Shown here piece after piece: positions 1 through 9,791 of a DNA stretch of 64,000 bases. The stretch is taken from the NCBI RefSeq assembly GCF_003991905.1, contig NZ_RSCL01000005.1, positions 62,001 to 126,000 on the forward strand, read 5' to 3'. Origin of the DNA: Dulcicalothrix desertica PCC 7102. GTDB lineage: Bacteria > Cyanobacteriota > Cyanobacteriia > Cyanobacteriales > Nostocaceae. The notes beneath the pieces are model-generated. The model was not told where the DNA came from and did not search any database. It was given only the letters and a program-made list of their open reading frames with translations. The position numbers and the translations under genes are program-made. Numbering within the stretch: the stretch's first letter is position 1; every line of letters starts with the position of its first letter.

Positions 1-2884
1 CACAAGTTTTAACCTCGCACAAACTCATAATAAAACTTCTGCCTCCCAAATCCTTACTTCCTTTACCCAAGCTGCTGGTAAACTGCAAAATCAAGTAATT
101 AACCTACTCAAATCAGTAAATCAATCTCCCGAAGTTATCGCAGCAAAACGCCAAGGACTAGAAATAAGCAGCGGACATCAAATATATCTGATGTTGTCAG
201 CCAGTAATCAGTTAGCTAGAGGAGTCGTTTTTGAGCTAGTACGTTTGATTCGCTGGTTATTTAGTACGCACTCTCCAGATATACCTTACAGTTTAGAAGC
301 TTTACTATTATTACCAGAGTTATTCGCCGAAGTTACAACTGCTGATTACAGTGCTGCATATGCGCTCCTCAAAGAGTTAGATTACAAAATGAATACTGGA
401 GTTGTAGTTGCAGCTAGTCAAAGAGCTACTCCCTTCGATAATTGCTGGCTAATTGATGGACGCATTGGTGAACTTAAAGATAATTTAAGTAGCTATGCTG
501 ATACTCTTGCTGGTTTTCTGACTGTTGAGGCACAAACAAGCGGTTTGCTGATAGGCGCCCAAAAAGTGCGTGGTAAAATACCTGCGTACAGTACTTTTGG
601 CTATGGAGAATTATTTTTCCCTAAAGAAATAGCCATGAAGCGTTTAAGTGCTGCCTTAGCTGCTGATATCATGATTAAGCAGTTTTTACCAAAAGTAGAA
701 TTTGCTCCAGAAACAAACCGTAAATGGTTATTAGATGCCAAAGAGTTTGTACTAAGCGAAGATTTTAGCGATACTTTTCTTGAATTAGAACGAGATAACG
801 GCAAACCAATTTGGCAAGATTTTAATCCGCGCATTGACATACGTGCTGGGATGTCGAGCGAATATGGAATGGAGTTACAGCGTGCTTATCGGCAATTTGA
901 AAACAAAGAATTACTTTCTTATAAACGCGCACTAGAAAACTCATCTAAACAAGTACAAACAACACTTACCACTTTTTTAGACAATACTATTAATGGCTAT
1001 GCTGACGCAAGCAAGAGTGGTTTACACGAAGCGGTTATGCTTCTAAACAGGTTGACTTATTTATATTTGGAACTACAAAGCGATGAAGCGCGCGACCAAT
1101 CTCATAATCTCATTACAGAACTGCGTGCGGCAGAAGCGTTTCTTGACTCAAAGTTGCAAGTGATAATTGACGGCGAAAAGACTAAAGAATTACTTAACGA
1201 AGTTTTAGCTTTAAAATTGCAACAGCAACAACTACAAGATAACTTCACTCAAAGTAGCTCAGAAGAACAACAGCAAGAGATACAAACAATTAATGAACAG
1301 CTAAGAACAGTAATTACTGAGTATCAAAAAGCATCAAATCTAGAAATTGCACAAGCTAACCAAATTCGTGCGCTCGCTCGCACAAAAGCTCGTGAACAAG
1401 CAGAAAAAGCAGTTGTTACTTCACTTTCTCAGCTAACTGCCACTGAAAATCAACTTGAAGCAGCTGTAGATAGAAAAAACGAGTTAATCGCAGAAGAAAA
1501 ACATTTCCGCAATCAGCATCTAATTATATATCCAACACTTCTTGGCGCCCTATTGTTAGGCTTTGTAATTCTAATAGGAATTTTTAGCCAATCAACACTT
1601 TGGTTATTATTACAGAAGATAGGGGAAAACTTAGTTACTTACTTGCTTTGGGGTACAGTAGCAATATTAACTTACTTAGGTTTGGTTTGGCTTAAATATA
1701 GCACCACCATTCGTGACCGCTTGTTAAAGCTCCAGAAACAAATTAAACGATTAGAAAGTAGTTTAAAAGCGAACGCAGTAGAACTACGTCGGAGTTATAA
1801 CGAACAATTAAAGCTAGAGTACGACTTTTATGCTCAAAATCTTCGTGTTGAAACATTAAATTATTTGATTAGAACAGCTAAACAAAGAACTGAGACATTA
1901 CGTCAAACTCTTGATAATTTCTCTCAAATATACAATAATTTAGTGCAAGAGCGCGAGCAGGCAAAAACAAATTTTTCCGAAACTAGGTTGACTGTTTTAA
2001 CTGATACTGATATTGATGCATACTATCAAACTTTTCTAGCATCAAATTCAACAGAGAAATTTATTCAAGAAAAAGTTAGTCGCTCTCAGTCATGGAAAAT
2101 ATCTGCCGAAGACTTTAAAAACCAGCTTATCCCATTTGCTCAGAAACAGTTCGATCAACTAAGTAATTTGTCAATAGGTGAAGTATTAAAAAAATCAGAT
2201 TTAATTTCGGCAAATACTGCCACCTTGCGTTTAAATCAGCTTCATGATAGTGCTAACCTGTTACTGCGACTTCAAGATATTGATACAAACTTAAACCCAA
2301 CTTCTCAACGTGAAACAAATCTTTGGGTGGCGCCGAAAGATAAAGAGCAAATATTTGGACATTACAGTCGCTTAAGTAGAACTTTAACAGCTTTAGAAGC
2401 AGAAGACGAGCTACGATTATGCATTTTGACTCGTTCATTAGGCTTCCCAGCTTATTTTCTCAGTCAAATTGAGTTTTACCGAGACTGCTATGAACGCGCG
2501 CAAAGCGAACAAAAAGAGTCAGATGAGCTAGACAATATACCTGATTTAATACCAGATGAAATTGGTTCAAATCGTGAGTTGATATTAGCTTATTCTAGCT
2601 TAATGTTAGCAATTGCTCTAAATATAATATCACAATCTCAAGGAGAATATAAAGTCAAAGGTCAATTGCTAGGTGAAGACCGAGAACAAATTGCCTTAGC
2701 TTTAGCAACCGAGTTTACTTTTCAAGAGCTATATGAGGAAATTCGAGAAAGTATAGAAGCATTTGAACATGATTTGGTTTACCAAAATTTACAGAAATTA
2801 GGTAATACTTTGGCCAATGATTTAACTCGTAATGAGCGTAAAATATTAGATAATTTGAAGAAGGAGTATAATCCTTTGAATTAG
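1..2884 (+). CDS. Large coiled-coil membrane protein, 5' end cut by window edge
   Basis: The frame is open from base 2, so the ATG at 191 is probably internal and the true start lies left of the window. From that ATG 897 residues are visible. Around residues 325-440 the chain is rich in Gln, Glu, Ala and Leu with heptad-like spacing (coiled coil). Two strongly hydrophobic segments follow at about 446-466 and 484-504, then a second charged helical stretch (about 510-600) and a mostly helical soluble C-terminus. This suggests a membrane-anchored scaffold with a helical hairpin and cytoplasmic arms. I recognise no catalytic motif or named domain and assign no function. The gene ends just before an A-type palindromic repeat; the next gene is convergent. 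Confidence 0.75.
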   Translation, partial: TSFNLAQTHNKTSASQILTSFTQAAGKLQNQVINLLKSVNQSPEVIAAKRQGLEISSGHQIYLMLSASNQLARGVVFELVRLIRWLFSTHSPDIPYSLEALLLLPELFAEVTTADYSAAYALLKELDYKMNTGVVVAASQRATPFDNCWLIDGRIGELKDNLSSYADTLAGFLTVEAQTSGLLIGAQKVRGKIPAYSTFGYGELFFPKEIAMKRLSAALAADIMIKQFLPKVEFAPETNRKWLLDAKEFVLSEDFSDTFLELERDNGKPIWQDFNPRIDIRAGMSSEYGMELQRAYRQFENKELLSYKRALENSSKQVQTTLTTFLDNTINGYADASKSGLHEAVMLLNRLTYLYLELQSDEARDQSHNLITELRAAEAFLDSKLQVIIDGEKTKELLNEVLALKLQQQQLQDNFTQSSSEEQQQEIQTINEQLRTVITEYQKASNLEIAQANQIRALARTKAREQAEKAVVTSLSQLTATENQLEAAVDRKNELIAEEKHFRNQHLIIYPTLLGALLLGFVILIGIFSQSTLWLLLQKIGENLVTYLLWGTVAILTYLGLVWLKYSTTIRDRLLKLQKQIKRLESSLKANAVELRRSYNEQLKLEYDFYAQNLRVETLNYLIRTAKQRTETLRQTLDNFSQIYNNLVQEREQAKTNFSETRLTVLTDTDIDAYYQTFLASNSTEKFIQEKVSRSQSWKISAEDFKNQLIPFAQKQFDQLSNLSIGEVLKKSDLISANTATLRLNQLHDSANLLLRLQDIDTNLNPTSQRETNLWVAPKDKEQIFGHYSRLSRTLTALEAEDELRLCILTRSLGFPAYFLSQIEFYRDCYERAQSEQKESDELDNIPDLIPDEIGSNRELILAYSSLMLAIALNIISQSQGEYKVKGQLLGEDREQIALALATEFTFQELYEEIRESIEAFEHDLVYQNLQKLGNTLANDLTRNERKILDNLKKEYNPLN

Positions 2885-2894
2885 GTAAAATAAA

Positions 2895-2924
2895 TTGGGA
2901 CGGGCAGGAATGCCCATCCCACAA
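2895..2924. repeat. A-type palindromic repeat
   Basis: Imperfect inverted repeat between two convergent genes: GGGACGGGCA on the left pairs with TGCCCATCCC on the right. Related copies lie near 9838, 10799, 19444, 28896 and 62202. A hairpin here could help end transcription from both sides, but there is no clear T-run. Confidence 0.75.
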
Positions 2925-2952
2925 TAATTTAAGTTACTTTCTTATTTGTTAT

Positions 2953-3852
2953 TTACGATGTTTCTTTTTGTAATTGTTCAACTTCTGCCACACTTAACCC
3001 CGTAGTTTGGCTAATCGTTTGTACATCTAAAACACCAAGCAGCGAACGTGCAATAGCAAGTGCTTTTTCTTTTGCTCCTTCTTCTCTACCTTCTTCTCTA
3101 CCTTGTTTTCGACCCTTAGCTTCACCATCCTGTTGTGCTTTTAAAATTGCATTTTTGCTATCGTGAAGAAACATTTCTCGTTTTTCTAGCACATCTAGCT
3201 CCTTTCTGGTTAATTTGCTTTCTCTTGCAACTTCAAACGCATGATTTATTTCTGGAACTTCTTCCATAGTAGGTGGAACTGACGTAAGTGTGTTTGCTGC
3301 TTTCAGAAAGTACAGCCATTTATCTGATAACGTTTCTAATTCGGAAAGTTGTTTGTTGAATTTGGGTAACTCGACGAATACTAGTTCAATATCATCGCTA
3401 TAATCGGTTAAATCGTCTTTTTCTTTTAATCGGTAGCGAGATATAACTTTATTATTTCCTTCAAACATGTCAAAATCAGTAATAGTCAAGGCTATTACTG
3501 GATTTAATAGTGTATAGTCCTCACCAAGTCTAAGCTGAATTGAAAAGGCTTTAGCTGCATTGTATAGCACTCGCTTCTCGAAACCCAACACATTTAAAAC
3601 CTGCATCTCAATAATAACGGTTTTATTTCCTGTGATAGTCGCTTTTACGTCTAAGTATGAATCTTTCATACCTTTGATGCGCGGCGCCTGATATGGGTCA
3701 AGAATTTCTAAATCTAAAATCACTGGTTTCTCCTCATACAAAATCGCATTTAGAAAACCAATTAGAATATCTTTACTTTGTTTAGAACCAAAGATTTTTT
3801 TAAAAGCAAAATCAGTTTTAGGATTTATAAAGGTCACAATAAACCATCCCAA
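2953..3852 (-). CDS. Rpn family (PD-(D/E)XK) nuclease/putative transposase-like protein
   Basis: The protein begins with the Rpn hallmark TFINPKTDFAFKKIFGS, then D(S)YLDVKA...VIIEMQV near residues 80-105, which supplies the acidic and E-x-Q part of a PD-(D/E)XK nuclease fold. The C-terminus has the usual K/R-E-G-R-E-E-G charged repeat and an SVAEVEQL helix. Rpn proteins are recombination-promoting DNA endonucleases; in cyanobacteria they occur in many copies and are annotated as Rpn family or PDDEXK transposase-like proteins. Homologues usually start at the equivalent of VTFINPK, so a GTG at 3837 is a likely alternative to the ATG at 3852. At 299 residues it looks full length. The exact cellular role is unknown. 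Confidence 0.85.
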   Translation of the reverse strand: MGWFIVTFINPKTDFAFKKIFGSKQSKDILIGFLNAILYEEKPVILDLEILDPYQAPRIKGMKDSYLDVKATITGNKTVIIEMQVLNVLGFEKRVLYNAAKAFSIQLRLGEDYTLLNPVIALTITDFDMFEGNNKVISRYRLKEKDDLTDYSDDIELVFVELPKFNKQLSELETLSDKWLYFLKAANTLTSVPPTMEEVPEINHAFEVARESKLTRKELDVLEKREMFLHDSKNAILKAQQDGEAKGRKQGREEGREEGAKEKALAIARSLLGVLDVQTISQTTGLSVAEVEQLQKETS

Positions 3853-3975
3853 TTAATAATCTATTTAAGAACAATAGTATCATTTGTATGGGTTATTGGC
3901 GCCCTTCTCATGTAATTATTTACTATTATATTGGTGCCTATATAATTATCAAGGGGCTTTAAGAGGTTTTTTTCT

Positions 3976-4008
3976 TAGCCCCCAAATTCGCGGGGGGGGT
4001 TGGGGGGG
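3976..4008. repeat. C-run/G-run low-complexity hairpin
   Basis: A run of five C is followed by runs of eight and seven G, able to fold into a GC hairpin or a G-rich structure at the 3' end of the TldE-like gene. It resembles the CCCCCC...GGGGGG elements near 20840 and 20975. Confidence 0.5.
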
Positions 4009-4012
4009 ATGA

Positions 4013-5359
4013 TCACAATGTATAAGTAAAATTATCTACCAACATTCCCGGCGCCATATTTCCCCCTAGTTGTCGCGAGTCATAAGTGCCCACTTCAGGG
4101 ATAAATTCTTGGAAATTAGTAAAATCAACTAAGTTTTCACCCCAGAATTTATACAGAGTCTCATCAAAGCGCAAATTCTCAATAGGCGCCATAATTTCGC
4201 CATTTTCTACCCAAAAGCAAGCATAGCGAGTCATTCCGGTAATACGACCAGTAGGTAAGTCACTCCAATTTAGATAGTGCAAATTAGATACATATAAACC
4301 TGTACCTAACTGAGTAAGAATATCATCGAAACTAAGATTTCCAGGACATATTTCTGGGGAACGTAACGACTCATTAGTATTGGCGCCGTTAGCTACTTTG
4401 TCATATTCTTTAGCAGTACGGGAATTTACAAGTGTCGAAGCCAAAGTACCTTTTTCGATAACATATAATTCAGGTGCTGCCATTTCACCTAACTCATTAA
4501 ATCGTGGTACTAAGCCAAGCTGAAAGTTTTCTTTAAGATTTAATAACGGAGAAAGTTGCTTTTCGCCACGCCATAGTAAAGCTAAAGAACTATGTCCCTG
4601 TTGAATATCCGCTTCGCTAACTCCACCCCATGACAGCATTGATATTAAATCGGAAACTGCTGCGGGAGCAAAATAGGTTCTATATTCTCCTCTTGGTAAT
4701 TCTTTTGGTGGATGCGCGAGCAATTTTAACTGTTTTTTCGCATCATTTATTTTGCCAATATAACCATTCTCATCCCATTTACTGCCTGCGTAAAACCCTT
4801 TTACAGCTTGTCCTTCCGAACTAAAAATCGAGTAGTCTAATGTAAACGAATCTGTGACAAACCAGTGTTTTTGTCCGCAAGAATCAGCATATCCCTTAAT
4901 AACTATACCACCTGCATAAATACCTGTAAAATCTAATTCATAAACAGGCGTCAATATAGTTGATACAACCGCATCTAATTCTAATAACTTACCAGTATTG
5001 ACTTCGCTACTAGTATTATTACCTGACGGCAACACTAAATAAGGGTCAATTGGTAAATAAGGTAATTCTTCACGCAATTCTAATAAAGCAGCATATGCAG
5101 TTTGCCAATCAATTTCCCAATTTCCTGTAAACGGAAAATGACGATAGCAAGTGCGCTGATTATCCATTAAAGTAAGTTGAACATAGCCATCAGCAACACT
5201 ACCTGTTTGGCGAACTTTCGCATTATTAAAACGAGTAAATTGACTGCGCTCACTGCTTAATTTAACAGTGAATGCTTCGCTCTCTAATTTCTTAGCTATT
5301 AGTGTTTCAACTAACTTATTAAAGCTTGTTTCTAAAGTAGATAGTTCCGAGATACTCAT
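4013..5359 (-). CDS. TldD/PmbA family protein, PmbA (TldE)-like partner
   Basis: A 448-residue protein of the TldD/PmbA superfamily. The start (residues about 40-70: RSQFTRFNNAKVRQTGSV) is the typical N-terminal strand set, and the C-terminal part (CPGNLSFDDIL, then TGRITGMTRYACFWVENGEI) matches the C-terminal barrel of these proteins. No HExxxH motif is visible, so it corresponds to the non-catalytic E subunit. In bacteria TldD and TldE form a heterodimeric zinc protease that cleaves unfolded or modified peptides. It lies 74 bp downstream of the TldD-like gene on the same strand and is probably co-transcribed. The gap carries a small palindromic repeat. Native substrates in cyanobacteria are not established. 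Confidence 0.85.
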   Translation of the reverse strand: MSISELSTLETSFNKLVETLIAKKLESEAFTVKLSSERSQFTRFNNAKVRQTGSVADGYVQLTLMDNQRTCYRHFPFTGNWEIDWQTAYAALLELREELPYLPIDPYLVLPSGNNTSSEVNTGKLLELDAVVSTILTPVYELDFTGIYAGGIVIKGYADSCGQKHWFVTDSFTLDYSIFSSEGQAVKGFYAGSKWDENGYIGKINDAKKQLKLLAHPPKELPRGEYRTYFAPAAVSDLISMLSWGGVSEADIQQGHSSLALLWRGEKQLSPLLNLKENFQLGLVPRFNELGEMAAPELYVIEKGTLASTLVNSRTAKEYDKVANGANTNESLRSPEICPGNLSFDDILTQLGTGLYVSNLHYLNWSDLPTGRITGMTRYACFWVENGEIMAPIENLRFDETLYKFWGENLVDFTNFQEFIPEVGTYDSRQLGGNMAPGMLVDNFTYTL

Positions 5360-5394
5360 GGGTTGATTTAATTAAGAATTAGGAATTATTGTAT

Positions 5395-5411
5395 GGTGGG
5401 CATTGCCCACC
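5395..5411. repeat. Short palindrome GGTGGGCATTGCCCACC
   Basis: Perfect 17-bp palindrome with an odd centre in the gap between the two TldD/E genes, followed by CTTACGG. A similar unit (GGTGGCTTAAGCCACC plus TTACGG) lies at about 50559-50580. Confidence 0.7.
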
Positions 5412-5433
5412 TTACGGCACGGAGTATAAGTTT

Positions 5434-6876
5434 CTATGTACCTCCGCCAAATACTTCAACCGAAGCAAATACACAAACAGGAGAACCATGTCCTACCCAT
5501 ATGGCTTGGTTGGGTTCTCCTTTGCCGCAAAATGGAGTTCCGTACATTTCCCAAGTTGGGGCGCCACCTACCTTAACTAAACTTCCCCAAAATTCGGGAG
5601 TAGTCGCGCGGTAGTTAGGATTACGAAGTGTTTTGGTTAATTTCCCGTTTTCAATGAGCTTGGCATACTCGCAGCCAAACTGGAATTTATAGCGACGGTC
5701 GTCTATCGACCAAGAACGGTTCGATTCCATATAAACGCCATGTTCGATATCTTTGATAACATCATCAAATGTACCTTCACCCGGTTCCAGATTCAAATTT
5801 GCCATGCGGTCAATTGCTGGACGGTTCCACGAACACGCACGCGCACAAGCAACACCAGGTATACCCGCTCGTGCTTGACTTTCTAAACTGCCCACACCTC
5901 GTTGCAGTACTCCTTCCTTAATTAAATATTCTCGTGTTGCAACGGCGCCTGTATCATCAAAAGCGTAGCTAGCTATTTCACCCGGTACAGTTGGGTCAAA
6001 GGTGATATTCATCAACTTAGAACCATACACCAAATTACCAAAATCGCTCTTCTTAACAAAACTACCACCCGCATAATTGCGCTCATCCCCTAATATTCGG
6101 TCAATTTCTAAAGGATGTCCAACGCTTTCGTGAATTTGTAGCATCATTTGGTCAGGCGCCAAAACTAAATTCGTGCGAATATCAGGACACTCTTCGGCGC
6201 CGAGTAATTCGATAGCTTCCTCACCAATACGCTGCACACGATGCCAAAGGTGATCATCTTGGAAACGTTCTAATCCACCTTGATATGTATGTGCTTGCCA
6301 ACCGTTACTAGTACGCTGTTGAACTATTCCAGCATCTTGAGCAGTTGTACCATAATACGTACTAATAAATAGAAATTTTTGATATACTTCCGAACCGTTG
6401 CTGCTGACAAACCAAGTTTCTCGGTCGGTAGTTACGACTTCTGCAACAGTTTGAACAATTTTGTCGCTAACTTTGAGTGTTTTGCAGGTGCGGACGAGTA
6501 TATCATTGATTTCTCCAGAACCAATTGCATCAAAGGGTTGTGTATAAGGAGAAATATATTCACCTACTACTTTTGGACGCGCGGTTGTCGGTGCAAATTT
6601 ATATACCGACCATTTTTGTGCTGAACGAGCTTGTTTATATGCTGTTTCTGCCGCTAATTGTAAAGCATCATGTTGTAACGAATTTGTTGCAGCATAACCA
6701 ATACAGCCATCAACTAAAACCTCAACCATTGCTCCTAGAGTGGTTGATTTGCCGTTGCGCTGTGGTATTCCATCACGAACATTTCGCGTAGCAGATGTAT
6801 CTTTTACTGCTCGAATACCAACCCAATCAGCGGTAATATCAATATTATTTACTGCTTTTGTTAGCTCAGATAACAT
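5434..6876 (-). CDS. tldD: TldD-like zinc metalloprotease subunit
   Basis: A 480-residue protein with the TldD metal motif HESVGHPLEIDR at about residue 248, i.e. HExxxH with a downstream acidic residue, the site that binds the catalytic zinc in TldD. Other family blocks are the N-terminal RxVxDGIPQRNGKSTTLG region, FDDTGAVATREYLIKEGVLQ and, near the end, WSIDDRRYKFQFGCEYA. It should form the active heterodimer with the TldE-like product encoded just downstream. Cyanobacterial genomes often carry such pairs. The start at 6876 gives an N-terminus of normal length. Family assignment is firm; the symbol is by homology only. Confidence 0.87.
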   Translation of the reverse strand: MLSELTKAVNNIDITADWVGIRAVKDTSATRNVRDGIPQRNGKSTTLGAMVEVLVDGCIGYAATNSLQHDALQLAAETAYKQARSAQKWSVYKFAPTTARPKVVGEYISPYTQPFDAIGSGEINDILVRTCKTLKVSDKIVQTVAEVVTTDRETWFVSSNGSEVYQKFLFISTYYGTTAQDAGIVQQRTSNGWQAHTYQGGLERFQDDHLWHRVQRIGEEAIELLGAEECPDIRTNLVLAPDQMMLQIHESVGHPLEIDRILGDERNYAGGSFVKKSDFGNLVYGSKLMNITFDPTVPGEIASYAFDDTGAVATREYLIKEGVLQRGVGSLESQARAGIPGVACARACSWNRPAIDRMANLNLEPGEGTFDDVIKDIEHGVYMESNRSWSIDDRRYKFQFGCEYAKLIENGKLTKTLRNPNYRATTPEFWGSLVKVGGAPTWEMYGTPFCGKGEPNQAIWVGHGSPVCVFASVEVFGGGT

Positions 6877-6983
6877 ACAGATTTATTAATTTAAGTAAAA
6901 AAGTGTTTTTGGCGCCGACTTACTTTCATAAGTAATAACCTTCTGCTTTTACCAAAAGTAACAGAATTTTGCAACAGATTATG

Positions 6984-7031
6984 AACGGATGTAACGGATA
7001 AACTATCCGCTACATCCGTTACATCCGTTGC
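6984..7031. repeat. E-type GGATGTAACGGAT repeat
   Basis: Units of GGATGTAACGGAT and its complement ATCCGTTACATCC form an inverted array ending at the cysS stop codon. Related arrays lie near 31777-31852, 45366-45395 and 53645-53675. Confidence 0.7.
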
Positions 7032-8495
7032 CTATCTATGCCAGGTGGTACCTTCTTTGGTATCAATTAACGTGATACCTTGTGCTTGCAGTTCGTTGCG
7101 GATGCGGTCGCTTTCAGCAAAGTTCTTGCTAGCTCTAGCTGCGGTGCGTTGTTTAATTAACTCATCAATTGACCCATCGCTTAAGCCAGTACTATTAATT
7201 TTGTCAACTTCTAACGTGGCTTCTAAACCAAGAACATGAGCAAGTGTAACTAATGTATGCCAAGCTATCTGTAGTTCTGCGGTGGGGGTTTCAATTTTAC
7301 CGCCATGTACTAGGATATTACCTTCACGATTCAACTTTTTAGCTAGTTCAAAAAGCACAGCCAAGCTACCTGAAAAATTAAGGTCATCATCCCCACATTC
7401 TTCAAAGCGCTGAATTAAACTTTTATCAAGTTGATTTCCATCGTTTGTAAAACCAAGCTTCTCACCAAACTGTTCGCCAAATAATAACCCTTCTTTCAGA
7501 GTATTCCAACTATTGACGGCACCTGTAATTGCTTCTTCGGTAAAATCTAATGGTTTACGGTAATGCCCCTGTAGTACAAAAAATCTAATCGCCATTGGGT
7601 CAATAGGTTGGGGGTACTTCGACCATTTGCCATCTAGCATGTCGCGAATAGTGGTGAAGTTGCCCAAGGACTTGGACATTTTTTTGCCATCGACAACTAC
7701 CATGCCGTTATGCATCCAGTAGTTTGCCAAAGGTTTATTTATGGCGCCTTCCGACTGGGCAATTTCATTTTCGTGGTGCGGAAATATCAAATCACCACCA
7801 CCACCATGAATATCAATTGTTTCACCGAACTGAGATTTAATCATCGCCGAACATTCGATGTGCCAACCAGGACGACCTTTACCCCACGGTGAGTCCCAAC
7901 TAGGTTCTCCAGGTTTTGCTCCTTTCCATAAAGCAAAATCTAGTGGATATTGTTTTTTCTGGCTTTCTGGGTCTTCTACATCTACTCTACCACTGGCGCC
8001 TGCTTGCATTTGTTCGAGGTTACGTCCTGATAACTTCCCATAAGTATGGAAACTTTGGACTCGGTAATAAACATCACCACCTGCTGCATAAGCCAAATCT
8101 TTATCTTCAAGATTCTTAATTAAAGCTTCGATTTCTGGGATATGTTCGGTTGCACGGGGGTAATAATCCGCGTCTATTACATTCAAACGACGGATATCCT
8201 CAAAGTAGGCATCAATAAATTGATTTGATATTGCCTCCATCGTCGAACCTTGCTCACGCGCGCGGTTGAGAATTTTATCGTCAATATCGGTAAAATTTTG
8301 AATGTAGCGTACTTGGTACCCACGCCACTGGAGATAACGACGAAGTACATCCCAAACGATGTACGAACGTGCATGACCCAAGTGGCAGTAGTCATATACT
8401 GTCACTCCGCAGCAATACATTTTAACCTTTCCTGGTTCGACAGTCTCAAATGGTTGCTGACGACGGTTGAGGGTATTGTAAACGGTTAGGGTCAT
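7032..8495 (-). CDS. cysS: Cysteinyl-tRNA synthetase
   Basis: A 487-residue class I aminoacyl-tRNA synthetase that charges tRNA-Cys in the cytoplasm. The HIGH motif appears as HLGH at residues 38-41, preceded by the MYCCGVTVYD block that holds a zinc Cys (C28 or C29). Further family features are GRPGWHIECSAM, the zinc/substrate loop GGGGDLIFPHHENE and the KMSKS motif in KKMSKSLGN at about residue 271. The C-terminus keeps the DALR-like helical region and the RTAARASKNFAESDRIR helix. Length is normal. It is divergent from the CobW gene, separated by about 140 bp. The A+T-rich gap shows no clear operator. Confidence 0.97.
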   Translation of the reverse strand: MTLTVYNTLNRRQQPFETVEPGKVKMYCCGVTVYDYCHLGHARSYIVWDVLRRYLQWRGYQVRYIQNFTDIDDKILNRAREQGSTMEAISNQFIDAYFEDIRRLNVIDADYYPRATEHIPEIEALIKNLEDKDLAYAAGGDVYYRVQSFHTYGKLSGRNLEQMQAGASGRVDVEDPESQKKQYPLDFALWKGAKPGEPSWDSPWGKGRPGWHIECSAMIKSQFGETIDIHGGGGDLIFPHHENEIAQSEGAINKPLANYWMHNGMVVVDGKKMSKSLGNFTTIRDMLDGKWSKYPQPIDPMAIRFFVLQGHYRKPLDFTEEAITGAVNSWNTLKEGLLFGEQFGEKLGFTNDGNQLDKSLIQRFEECGDDDLNFSGSLAVLFELAKKLNREGNILVHGGKIETPTAELQIAWHTLVTLAHVLGLEATLEVDKINSTGLSDGSIDELIKQRTAARASKNFAESDRIRNELQAQGITLIDTKEGTTWHR

Positions 8496-8636
8496 GGCAA
8501 TTTACGAGTCTCTTAAAGTTTGAGCAATAATAATGTTTAGTCGTTAGGACGAAGATGCCCCAACATCTCTATGCTAATGTTTTCCGTACTCATTACGCTA
8601 CACATTTATCTAAATTGAATTTCTTTGTATCACATT

Positions 8637-9791
8637 ATGCAAACGCTTACCTCTGAATCTCAAGTAATGGACGCACCCAAACAGGGATTACCAGTAACAA
8701 TTATTACTGGTTTTCTAGGTAGTGGGAAAACAACTTTACTTAATCACATTTTGACAAACCAGCAGGGTTTAAAGACAGCCGTTTTAGTAAACGAATTTGG
8801 CGAAATTGGTATAGATAACGAATTAGTAGTCTCCACCGACGAGAACATGGTGGAACTAAGCAACGGTTGTATTTGCTGCACCATCAACAGCGATTTAGTC
8901 GATGCTGTCTACAAAGTTCTCGAACGCGACTCTAATATCGATTATTTGGTAGTAGAAACAACCGGACTCGCCGACCCCTTACCAGTTGCACTAACCTTCC
9001 TAGGCACCGAACTACGCGATTTAACTCGCTTAGACTCAATTATCACCGTAGTTGACGCAGCAAATTACAGCTTAGATTTATTCAACTCCGAAGCAGCACA
9101 CAGTCAAATTGCCTACGGTGACGTAATATTACTTAACAAAACCGACTTAGTAACAGAAACCGAATTAACAGACTTAGAAAGAAAAATCAACGAAGTCAAA
9201 GAAGGCGCCCGTATCATCCGTACAAAAAACTCTGAGGTACCATTAGGGTTAATACTCAGCGTCGGTTTGTTCGAGTCAGATAAATATTTTGAAGTTGACG
9301 AACACAAACACGACCACCACGACCACCACGAACATAACCACGACCATCACGAACACGACCATGACCACTCAGCTTGCGGTCATGACCACGAAGACGACCA
9401 CGACCATTCAACCTGCGGTCATGACCATAGTCACGACCACGACCACCATCACCATCACTCCGACCACCTAGAAAACGATGGATTTACATCAATTTCATTC
9501 CAAAGCGATAAACCCTTCATAATTAGAAAATTCCAATATTTTCTAGACAACCAACTACCTACAAACGTATTCCGTGCCAAAGGAATAATGTGGTTTGAAG
9601 AAAGTCCTAAACGACACATATTCCACCTATGCGGCAAACGTTTTACAATGGATGACGACGAATGGAAAGGCGCCAAGAAAAACCAAGTAGTATTAATAGG
9701 TCAAAACCTCGACAAAGAAACACTACTTAAACAAATTGAAAACTGCTTAACAACAACTTCTGCAACGCGCGGGCAAGGATTCGGCAAGTAG
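8637..9791 (+). CDS. CobW/COG0523 GTPase, putative zinc (metal) chaperone with His-rich loop
   Basis: A G3E-family GTPase. Walker A is GFLGSGKTT at about residues 25-33; the metal-binding CxCC motif (GCICC) is near 75-79; ETTGLADP is the switch/Walker B region; LNKTD is the base-recognition motif. A loop of about 57 residues (roughly 221-277) is almost all His and Asp, with the unit S-(A/T)-C-G-H-D-H present twice, before the CobW C-terminal domain. COG0523 proteins load or traffic Zn, Co or other metals. The true substrate is not fixed by sequence; Zn is most likely given the Cys/His loop. The ATG at 8637 is preferred over a TTG at 8625. The TAG stop is supplied by a C-type repeat. Confidence 0.93.
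   Translation: MQTLTSESQVMDAPKQGLPVTIITGFLGSGKTTLLNHILTNQQGLKTAVLVNEFGEIGIDNELVVSTDENMVELSNGCICCTINSDLVDAVYKVLERDSNIDYLVVETTGLADPLPVALTFLGTELRDLTRLDSIITVVDAANYSLDLFNSEAAHSQIAYGDVILLNKTDLVTETELTDLERKINEVKEGARIIRTKNSEVPLGLILSVGLFESDKYFEVDEHKHDHHDHHEHNHDHHEHDHDHSACGHDHEDDHDHSTCGHDHSHDHDHHHHHSDHLENDGFTSISFQSDKPFIIRKFQYFLDNQLPTNVFRAKGIMWFEESPKRHIFHLCGKRFTMDDDEWKGAKKNQVVLIGQNLDKETLLKQIENCLTTTSATRGQGFGK

Noticed and set aside
9289-9471. Thr-rich open frame overlapping the His-rich loop of the CobW gene
   Set aside because: It is a plus-strand frame shift of the CAC/GAC repeat and has no start context or homologue character.
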